Below the pieces are notes generated by a model. It saw nothing but the letters and a program-made list of their open reading frames with translations. It was not told the DNA's origin and made no database searches. From positions 1-10,300 of the forward strand of contig JAQGPB010000186.1 in assembly GCA_028293265.1 (NCBI GenBank): a stretch of DNA of 10,300 bases. The letters are read 5' to 3'. The translations under genes were made by a program, and so were the position numbers. Numbering within the stretch: position 1 is the first letter of the stretch; every line of letters begins with the position of its first letter. Shown here one piece after another: positions 6,016-10,300 of the stretch. The DNA is from Pedosphaera sp. (GTDB lineage: Bacteria > Verrucomicrobiota > Verrucomicrobiae > Limisphaerales > Pedosphaeraceae).

Positions 6016-6050
6016 GTTCCGAGTTCCGGGTTCCGGGTTCCGGGTTGGCA
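6016..6050. repeat. 7-bp tandem repeat GTTCCGG
   Basis: Five heptamers in a row: GTTCCGA, GTTCCGG three times, and a degenerate GTTGGCA. It lies in the 288-bp spacer upstream of mdh, outside the placed promoter. It is a simple-sequence tract that may vary in copy number by slippage. The rest of the spacer (6051-6221) shows nothing else I can support. Confidence 0.7.
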
Positions 6051-6221
6051 GGGGGGTGCTCAAGTGTTTCATTTGATGAGTTTTGCAAGAAGCCAAGCTC
6101 CTCCCGCACTTGATTGGTGAAGGTGGAGCAGCAAGGCCATTTTTTCAGGCTGACATCCTGGATCACGGGTGCAACGGCAAATTTGTCCATTGCTGTGACC
6201 GGCATGGTTGCCTGTCGGCTA

Positions 6222-7163
6222 TTAACGCCCGCGGACGAGCGGGAGGAGTTCCGAGATGTTCATCTGGCGGGATTTTGCGGCGATGTCGCCGGCATAGCCG
6301 GATTGCATGGATTTGGCATGGGACAACATGGAGGAGAAGACGTCCTGGAGTTGGGCGGTGGTCAAGATACGTCCGCCGGCGTAATAACGGCGGGCGACCT
6401 GGCCGAGCGCGTAGGTGGTGGCGAATCCGAAGGCCGAACCGGTGGCTTCGGTAGCCAGCCCGCCGAGGAGTCCGCCGGCGAAGGAGCGGGTGAAGCCGCC
6501 AATCAGCCGGCGCGTAAAACCCTCGAAAACCTGCGAGGTCAGGCCGATGCCGACGGTGGCGAGGAATTCCTTGATGTGGCCGCTGTCCAATTGGAAGCCG
6601 TAGCGGTTGCCGATTTGATAGACCATGCGCATTTGCAAGGGGACGATGGCCATGGTCGCCAGGGAATGGGGCATGAGTTCGAGCGCGCCGTTCATGATGG
6701 CGGCGTTGAGAATGAGGTGATCCAGTTCCGCGTCGCGATTGGAATCGGTGATGACGGGCGGGGCGAAGGATGGCGCGGCGAGGGCTTGGGCGGTCTGTTG
6801 GTGCGCCGCCGTGGCGGAGTCGTTCAGATGCAGCGCCTGGCGCAAGTCGGACAGAAATTGCTGCTCGGGGTTTGAGAGAACTCCGTCGGCATTGCAGAGG
6901 CAGACGGCCATCTCGTAGGCGAGCGCCTTTGACGCCGGGGTCTGGAGCTGGCTGACGGCCTGGGGCAGGGCGACCTTGCCGCCGAGCACGTCTTGGTACG
7001 CGGAACTGAGATCGAGGTGATCTTCGGAAAAGCCATCGAGAATGCGCTGGATCTGGGCGCGTTCGGCTTCGCTCTGGTTGCCATCCGCAAAGGCGGCGAG
7101 GATGCAAACGTAAATGATGGCCTTGTGTTCCTGCTCCGTCATGGGCTGAGATTGAGTATCCAT
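6222..7163 (-). CDS. TerB-like plus DUF697 domain protein
   Basis: 313 residues from ATG 7161-7163, with AGGAG 12 bases upstream, a slightly long spacing. The N-terminal half (about 8-118) is an all-helical TerB-like (tellurite resistance) domain with the paired acidic loops FADGNQSEAE (25-34) and NADGVLSNPE (91-100), which in TerB are candidate metal-binding positions. A Pro/Ala-rich linker (about 119-143) follows. The C-terminal half (about 145-268) looks like DUF697, with LATMAIVPLQMRMVYQIGNR (168-187) and Gly-rich amphipathic helices (RLIGGFTRSFAGGLLGGL, 219-236) that may insert into or bind the membrane. DUF697 is found in YcjF-like proteins and TerB in stress systems. A membrane-associated stress or envelope role is a guess. 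It stands alone on the minus strand, with no ter genes nearby. Confidence 0.75.
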   Translation of the reverse strand: MDTQSQPMTEQEHKAIIYVCILAAFADGNQSEAERAQIQRILDGFSEDHLDLSSAYQDVLGGKVALPQAVSQLQTPASKALAYEMAVCLCNADGVLSNPEQQFLSDLRQALHLNDSATAAHQQTAQALAAPSFAPPVITDSNRDAELDHLILNAAIMNGALELMPHSLATMAIVPLQMRMVYQIGNRYGFQLDSGHIKEFLATVGIGLTSQVFEGFTRRLIGGFTRSFAGGLLGGLATEATGSAFGFATTYALGQVARRYYAGGRILTTAQLQDVFSSMLSHAKSMQSGYAGDIAAKSRQMNISELLPLVRGR

Positions 7164-7240
7164 GGGTCTAAAATACTCCTCACGCGGCGCGGGGCAATTG
7201 GAATTAGAAGGGGAGTTTGTAATGACAGGGGAAAGTACCC

Positions 7241-7364
7241 AAATACCCAATGACGAAATACCCAAAGAAACACCAAGCGCCAAAAGCCCTAAAAGGAAAG
7301 TTTTTCCTTGGTCATTGCTGCTTGGGATTTCTTTGGATGTTTGGGCATTTCTTCATTGGGTATT
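7241..7364. repeat. Long imperfect inverted repeat
   Basis: The left arm from 7241 (aaatacccaatgacgaaata) pairs with the right arm ending at 7364 (the complement reads aaatacccaatgaagaaatg). About 25 bases match with two mismatches, and further matches (agaaa..cccaagc type) run inward to a tight tip, aaggaaa (7293-7299) / tttcctt (7303-7309). The arms share the CCAAGC/CCCAA units of the repeat at 3054-3118. The structure fills the space between the XRE gene and the TerB gene and could act as a terminator or be a non-autonomous mobile or MITE-like element. Confidence 0.7.
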
Positions 7365-7365
7365 T

Positions 7366-7457
7366 TTAAACTCTAATTGGATGCCACGCGGTTTTAAACT
7401 CCACGGTGTCCAAGATTTTTGTAAGGGTCTTCGGCTTTGGTGGTGAACCAGTCGGCG
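7366..7457 (-). pseudogene. 3' end remnant of an aldehyde-dehydrogenase-like gene
   Basis: These bases align to 8945-9035, the true 3' end of the aldehyde-dehydrogenase-like gene, on the same strand and in the same order. About 76 aligned bases (from atgcca(c/a)gcgg to gaaccagtcggcg) show 9 mismatches and one single-base indel (five T versus four). The 37 bases at one end differ at a single position. Translated with the frameshift corrected it reads ADWFTTKAEDPYK then ILDTVEFKTAWHPIRV and a stop (7366-7368), against ADWFTAKAEDPYK and ILDTIEFKTAWHPIGV in the intact gene. Codon differences are mainly synonymous (Leu, Asp, Thr, Phe, Ala, Pro, Val, stop). It begins 4 bases after the XRE stop codon. 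Confidence 0.85.
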
Positions 7458-7461
7458 CAGT

Positions 7462-7959
7462 TTATGCCGTTTCTTTGGCGCTTTCGGTCATTGCGGAGAC
7501 AAAGGCGTCAAGCGCCTTGCGTTCGCGTTCATCCAAAGCCGCGACAGACTCAGAACGCGCGGCAAAATGAACTGCTTCTTCGCGCAGGCTTGGTGTTTGG
7601 GGTTCGATCACTCCGGCCAGTTCCAGCAAGGGCCGGGGAGATATTCCAAATACTCGGGCCAGCTTGTAAACTGCGTCAGACTCCGGCTCATATTGGGGAT
7701 TATGCTCAATTTCCAAGATTTTGGCCGGATAGACTCCCGCTTCCTCAGCCAGCCTGGCCGCATCCCAACCGCGATTGCGCCGCCATAATTCGACGAACGT
7801 CCCGAAAGCGATTCGCGTCTCAACCGGCTTGGCATATGCCTTCCCGGCGGCTGGCGTTCGACTTCCAGGGGGAGTGCCGGCGCCAATTTCCACATCCCCT
7901 TCACGGGCGATGCGTTGTTCGTACCAGTCTTTTGAATAATTGAGTTTCATATTTTTCAC
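7462..7959 (-). CDS. XRE-family helix-turn-helix protein, third gene of cassette
   Basis: 165 residues from a GTG at 7957-7959 that overlaps the GNAT stop (GTGA). An ATG at 7948-7950 would give 162 residues and is equally plausible. The N-terminus (MKLNYSKDWYEQRIAREGDV, then EIGAG) is a conserved-looking opening, followed by a flexible Pro/Ala-rich stretch. An XRE HTH occupies about residues 52-117: FGTFVELWRRNRGWDAARLA, the recognition region EEAGVYPAKILEIEHNP, and VYKLARVFGISPRPLLELAG. The C-terminus (about 125-160) is helical (EEAVHFAARSESVAALDERE). In type II toxin-antitoxin and abortive-infection loci such proteins are antitoxins or repressors. Here translational coupling to the GNAT suggests a regulator or co-antitoxin. 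Function is inferred from context. Confidence 0.8.
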   Translation of the reverse strand: MKNMKLNYSKDWYEQRIAREGDVEIGAGTPPGSRTPAAGKAYAKPVETRIAFGTFVELWRRNRGWDAARLAEEAGVYPAKILEIEHNPQYEPESDAVYKLARVFGISPRPLLELAGVIEPQTPSLREEAVHFAARSESVAALDERERKALDAFVSAMTESAKETA

Positions 7960-8558
7960 CGTTTCTGGCGGAAATCCGCCGCCTGGGTTTCTGTCATTTC
8001 ATAATACATCAAGCCCTCGTGGGCCGCGTCCTCCCCCAATTCGCTCATGCCACACGCGTTTTTGTAAAAGGACTCGGCGGCGGGCAGGGAGTGAAGGCCA
8101 ATTCGCCCCTTGTATCCCAACCCCCGGCTCAACTCGACTGCCGCGGCAATCATCACCGTTCCCACTCCGCGATACCGCAATGGTTTTTGAATTTCCGGCC
8201 GGTTCCAGGGCGCGGTGGCCAGAAATTCCACATACACAATCGGCTTGCCAAACTGTGCCTGAAGGCGCGCAGAATTAAAATCGCTCACCAGCATCAATCC
8301 TTGCAGGCCGCCCTCGCAAATAATGGCAAACGAATGATATCCAAGCATGGGCCGCCACTCGCCCGCCTTCCGCTTCCAATCCCAATGGCTGTCCTCAGGA
8401 TTGTCCCGCAGCTCACGGCTGTCAGAGCGGGCCTGCATGATAGGCTTCCACGAGTCTTGCCACATCGTCAGGTGCTGGTCAGTGACTTCACCCAGCAAGC
8501 TGGCTTCCACCAGTTCATTGCTTGCCGTTTTCCGCAAATAGACCTGTGATCCAGTCAT
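7956..8558 (-). CDS. GNAT-family acetyltransferase, possible toxin
   Basis: 200 residues, ATG 8556-8558, starting one base after the stop of the RHH gene. The acetyl-CoA-binding motif A is clear: RYRGVGTVMIAAAVELSRGLGY (128-149), with the RxxGxG pyrophosphate loop at 128-133. The preceding strand IVYVEFLATAPWNRPEIQKP (107-126) and the following GRIGLHSLPAAESFYKNACG (151-170), a motif-B-like end, complete the fold. The N-terminal ~70 residues (ASLLGEVTDQHLTMWQDSW, DSHWDWKRKAGEW) form an extension longer than in TacT-like toxins. GNAT proteins coupled to an RHH antitoxin acetylate aminoacyl-tRNA in known type II systems (TacAT). This could be such a toxin, but a metabolic or protein acetyltransferase cannot be excluded. 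Middle gene of the RHH-GNAT-XRE cassette. Confidence 0.8.
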   Translation of the reverse strand: MTGSQVYLRKTASNELVEASLLGEVTDQHLTMWQDSWKPIMQARSDSRELRDNPEDSHWDWKRKAGEWRPMLGYHSFAIICEGGLQGLMLVSDFNSARLQAQFGKPIVYVEFLATAPWNRPEIQKPLRYRGVGTVMIAAAVELSRGLGYKGRIGLHSLPAAESFYKNACGMSELGEDAAHEGLMYYEMTETQAADFRQKR

Positions 8559-8559
8559 G

Positions 8560-8778
8560 CTAAATCAGGACCATCTCAATTTTCTCCTTCGTTTTTTCGT
8601 CTTCAACCATGAGTTTTTGGCCCAATTGAATTTTGGCATCCACTGCCTGCAACAGGCGCAAAGCCAGACGCATGACTCCCGTCTTGCTGAGGTCTTTTTT
8701 CGCGGCTAAATCCTCCAACACCGCCATTTCGCGCGGGGTTAGGTTCAAGGTCATTGTACGTTTTTCGTTCTCTTCCAT
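8560..8778 (-). CDS. Ribbon-helix-helix (CopG-like) protein, first gene of cassette
   Basis: 72 residues from ATG 8776-8778. An ATG at 8791-8793 and a TTG at 8815-8817 are alternative starts. I prefer the innermost ATG because RHH proteins usually start a few residues before the first strand (MEENEKRTMTLNLT). The fold is seen as a beta-strand KRTMTLNL, helix A PREMAVLEDLAAKK and helix B SKTGVMRLALRLLQAVDAKI, with an acidic C-terminal tail (MVEDEKTKEKIEMVL) that could bind the toxin. Its TAG stop is one base from the GNAT ATG. An inverted repeat next to the promoter is a natural operator for it. It is probably the antitoxin or autorepressor. No good ribosome binding site is seen. Confidence 0.8.
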   Translation of the reverse strand: MEENEKRTMTLNLTPREMAVLEDLAAKKDLSKTGVMRLALRLLQAVDAKIQLGQKLMVEDEKTKEKIEMVLI

Positions 8779-8821
8779 GAAGTAAAAGTGCATTACAATT
8801 ACATCTTTTGCAATCAAAAAG

Positions 8822-8838
8822 TAGCTAAATTTTGGCTA
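8822..8838. promoter_or_regulatory. Palindromic operator TAGCTAAA-T-TTTGGCTA
   Basis: Arms 8822-8829 and 8831-8838 are inverted repeats with one mismatch (TAGCTAAA versus complement TAGCCAAA). The site covers the expected transcription start and touches the -10 hexamer at 8838. Related half-sites recur at 8904-8912 (cggctaaat) and 8912-8920 (tagctaaat). This is the layout expected for an autoregulated RHH operator. No binding data. Confidence 0.6.
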
Positions 8839-8867
8839 TTATAACATTGTATTCGTATTTTCCTTAA
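8838..8867 (-). promoter_or_regulatory. Putative promoter of the RHH-GNAT-XRE operon
   Basis: A perfect TATAAT on the minus strand (8838-8843) in a very AT-rich leader (8818-8944). The best -35 is weak (TTAAGG, 8862-8867, 18-base spacer). Transcription would start near 8831 inside the operator palindrome and produce a leader of about 50 bases before the RHH ATG. Confidence 0.5.
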
Positions 8868-8944
8868 CCTCAATAACTTAAGAATGCATGGTACCGTCCA
8901 TTACGGCTAAATAGCTAAATCATTTGAAATTAAATCATTCCGGC

Positions 8945-9817
8945 TCACACCCCAATAGGATGCCAAGCGGTTTTGAACTCTATCGTATCGAGGATTTTGT
9001 AAGGGTCTTCGGCTTTGGCGGTGAACCAGTCGGCGGGCGGGCGGGCGTTTTGGGAATAGCGTTTCAGATTTTTGGCGGTTCCGGATTGGAGAAGCGTGGC
9101 GAGTTCGGGAAGGCCGGTGGCGTCCACGATGGCGTTGATGTCCATGTGGGTGGCGGCGTGCGTGGCGAGTTCGGCGCGCTTGCCGGTAAGGAGGTTGACC
9201 ACGCCGCCGGGCAGGTCGCTGGTGGCGAGAATTTCGGCGAAGGTGAGGGCGGTGAGCGGGTGTTTTTCAGAGGCGATTACCACGGCGGTGTTGCCGCTCA
9301 GTATGACGGGGGCGATCAGGGAGACGAGCGCGACCAAAGGCGGTTCATCGGGAGCGAAGACGGCCACGACGCCTGTTGGCTCCGGGGTGGTGAAGTTGAA
9401 ATGGGGACTGGCGACGGGATTAACTGCACCGAAGACCTGGGAAAACTTATCGGTCCAGCCGGCGAAATAAACGAGGCGGTCAATGGCGGCGTTGACTTCG
9501 GCGCGGGCCTTGGCGGGGCGGACGCCGGTGGAGCGGGTGATTTCGTGCGCAAGCTCGGCTGACCGATTTTGAAGCATCTCGGCGGCGCGATAAAGTATCT
9601 GGCCGCGCAGGTAGGCGGTGCGCTTGGCCCAGCCATCGAACGCGCCCCGGGCGGCGACGACGGCGTCGCGCAGGTCTTTGCGGGAGGCGTGGGGATAGTT
9701 GTCGAGATGTTCGCGGGCGGGTGATTGCGCGGGCAGATAACGTCCGCTCTCGCTGCGGACGAAACTGCCGCCAATGTAGAGTTTGTAAGTCTTGAGAACT
9801 TCGAGGTGGCTGCTCAT
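8945..9817 (-). CDS. Short aldehyde-dehydrogenase-like protein without catalytic domain
   Basis: 290 residues from ATG 9815-9817. A GTG at 9841 would add 8 residues. The fold aligns to the NAD-binding part of the aldehyde dehydrogenase superfamily: the N-terminal Y-I-G-G-SFVRSESGR strand (12-26), helices AVVAARGAFDGWAKR (52-66), the region GVVAVFAPDEPPLVALVSLI (149-168), and GNTAVVIASEKHPLTALTFAEIL then LPGGVVNLLTG (175-212). Ordinary ALDHs run to about 480 residues. This one stops after the NAD domain with KRY and a tail (YKILDTIEFKTAWHP), so the catalytic Cys and Glu are absent. The usual oxyanion Asn motif (PWNFP) reads PDEPP. It is not a simple truncation, since the terminal tail is kept, as an old copy at 7366-7457 shows. 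Function unknown, perhaps a partner subunit of another ALDH. I recall short ALDH homologues near deoC genes in other phyla. Confidence 0.75.
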   Translation of the reverse strand: MSSHLEVLKTYKLYIGGSFVRSESGRYLPAQSPAREHLDNYPHASRKDLRDAVVAARGAFDGWAKRTAYLRGQILYRAAEMLQNRSAELAHEITRSTGVRPAKARAEVNAAIDRLVYFAGWTDKFSQVFGAVNPVASPHFNFTTPEPTGVVAVFAPDEPPLVALVSLIAPVILSGNTAVVIASEKHPLTALTFAEILATSDLPGGVVNLLTGKRAELATHAATHMDINAIVDATGLPELATLLQSGTAKNLKRYSQNARPPADWFTAKAEDPYKILDTIEFKTAWHPIGV

Positions 9818-9897
9818 TTGGTCTGTTTGTTTCCGAGCCACTTCATAACAGGTAAATGCAAGTGCGTGAATAAAATAAATCGGAGCCGGGAAACCAA

Positions 9898-10300
9898 CTA
9901 CGAACCCGAATTTTGAACAGAAGCAAACGGAGGAAATGCAGGAGATTCAAAACGCTTCCTTCGGCCCAAAAACCAGATCATTCCGAGTGCCGCCAATGAA
10001 ACGCACGAAATCACCACGCCTGTGAGGAATACGCTGTCCTCGTAAATCACTTTCACAGCATGTCGTCCGGCGGGCACTTCCAACGCTTGGAAGCCGAAAT
10101 TCGCGCGCCATAATTTGACCCGCTGGCCATCTACGTAGGCATGCCAGTTGTGATAAAATGTCTGGGCCACGACCACCATGGCGGGCGCGGTGGTTTCGAT
10201 TTCCGCGCCCACATGCTGTGCGTCGAATTGGCGTGAAATTATTTTTACCATGGTGCGATGAGCGGTGATGTGTGGTTTCGTCGCAGGTTCCAGATAAACG
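9898..10300 (-). CDS. C-terminal part of a YfhO-like membrane protein
   Basis: The frame is open to the right edge, so only the last 134 residues are seen, ending at TAG 9898-9900. An ATG at 10251 is internal: sequence just upstream of it (VYLEPATKPHITAHRT) reads as continuous protein. The visible part carries the characteristic extracytoplasmic C-terminal domain 'APAMVVVAQTFYHNWHAYVDGQ...LWRANFGFQALEVPAGRHAVKVIYED', typical of large YfhO-family (PF09586-like) multi-pass membrane proteins that act with glycosyltransferases in cell-wall glycosylation. One TM helix follows (FLTGVVISCVSLAALGMIWF) with a basic cytoplasmic end (LGRRKR) and a short tail. It is transcribed toward the ALDH-like gene. 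Spacing to that gene is 80 bases, and operon linkage is uncertain. Confidence 0.75.
   Translation of the reverse strand, partial: VYLEPATKPHITAHRTMVKIISRQFDAQHVGAEIETTAPAMVVVAQTFYHNWHAYVDGQRVKLWRANFGFQALEVPAGRHAVKVIYEDSVFLTGVVISCVSLAALGMIWFLGRRKRFESPAFPPFASVQNSGS

Noticed and set aside
6016..6050. Possible CRISPR-like repeat array
   Set aside because: Units are only 7 bases with no spacers, and there are no cas genes.
5987..6205. 72-residue minus-strand ORF between the TerB gene and mdh
   Set aside because: Its C-terminal third is encoded by the heptamer tract and covers the mdh -35 region. No family features or ribosome binding site are visible.
7162..7446. 94-residue plus-strand ORF in the TerB/XRE spacer
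   Set aside because: It is made from the inverted repeat and the antisense of the ALDH remnant, with no coding signal of its own.
7366..9035. attL/attR of a tyrosine-integrase element
   Set aside because: No integrase or tRNA gene is in the window and the repeats are imperfect, so I describe them only as repeated 3' ends and not as attachment sites.
8924..9562. 212-residue plus-strand frame opposite the ALDH-like gene
   Set aside because: Antisense shadow: Gly-rich, without motifs, opposite a gene with a clear superfamily match.

Overview
The window reads as chromosomal DNA from a Verrucomicrobia-like bacterium, possibly of the Pedosphaera/Limisphaera kind. The basis is moderately high GC, loosely packed genes with few clear Shine-Dalgarno sequences, a DUF2089-type regulator paired with a signal-peptide membrane protein, and intergenic spacers full of palindromic and short-tandem repeats that I associate with that phylum. 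This assignment is inference from style and remembered families, not from a marker gene.

Layout. 1-556 (+): an AT-rich partial hypothetical gene overlaps a small Lys-rich ORF whose 3' end is replaced by an antisense remnant of an IS1595/ISXO2-type transposase (487-660, -). A 16-bp direct repeat (656-698) separates the remnant from a metallo-beta-lactamase-fold hydrolase (702-1484, -). After a REP-like hairpin and a recognisable promoter comes a two-gene plus-strand operon (1863-3049) of a DUF2089-type HTH protein and a secreted/three-TM membrane protein joined by an ATGA overlap. From 3140 onward every gene lies on the minus strand. In transcription order, from the right edge, these are the C-terminal part of a YfhO-like membrane protein (runs off the window), a short aldehyde-dehydrogenase-like protein, a ribbon-helix-helix/GNAT/XRE cassette, a TerB-DUF697 protein, malate dehydrogenase (mdh), a DeoC-like protein and dihydrofolate reductase (folA). 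Spacers among the last five are about 300 bp and repeat-rich.

Most interesting points. (1) The RHH-GNAT-XRE cassette (7462-8778) is flanked by two directly repeated copies of the 3' end of the aldehyde-dehydrogenase-like gene. The right copy is the real end of that gene. The left copy is a frameshifted remnant whose differences are mostly synonymous, as expected if the cassette was inserted at, or recombined into, the 3' end of that gene. (2) The cassette's promoter carries a perfect TATAAT and an adjacent palindrome, TAGCTAAA-T-TTTGGCTA, a likely autoregulatory operator. (3) The DeoC homologue keeps the fold motifs but has Ala where the Schiff-base Lys belongs and has lost the glycine/serine phosphate-binding loops. 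(4) The aldehyde-dehydrogenase-like protein lacks the whole catalytic (Cys/Glu) domain and the catalytic Asn. Two diverged central-metabolism enzymes in one window suggest repurposed, non-canonical roles.
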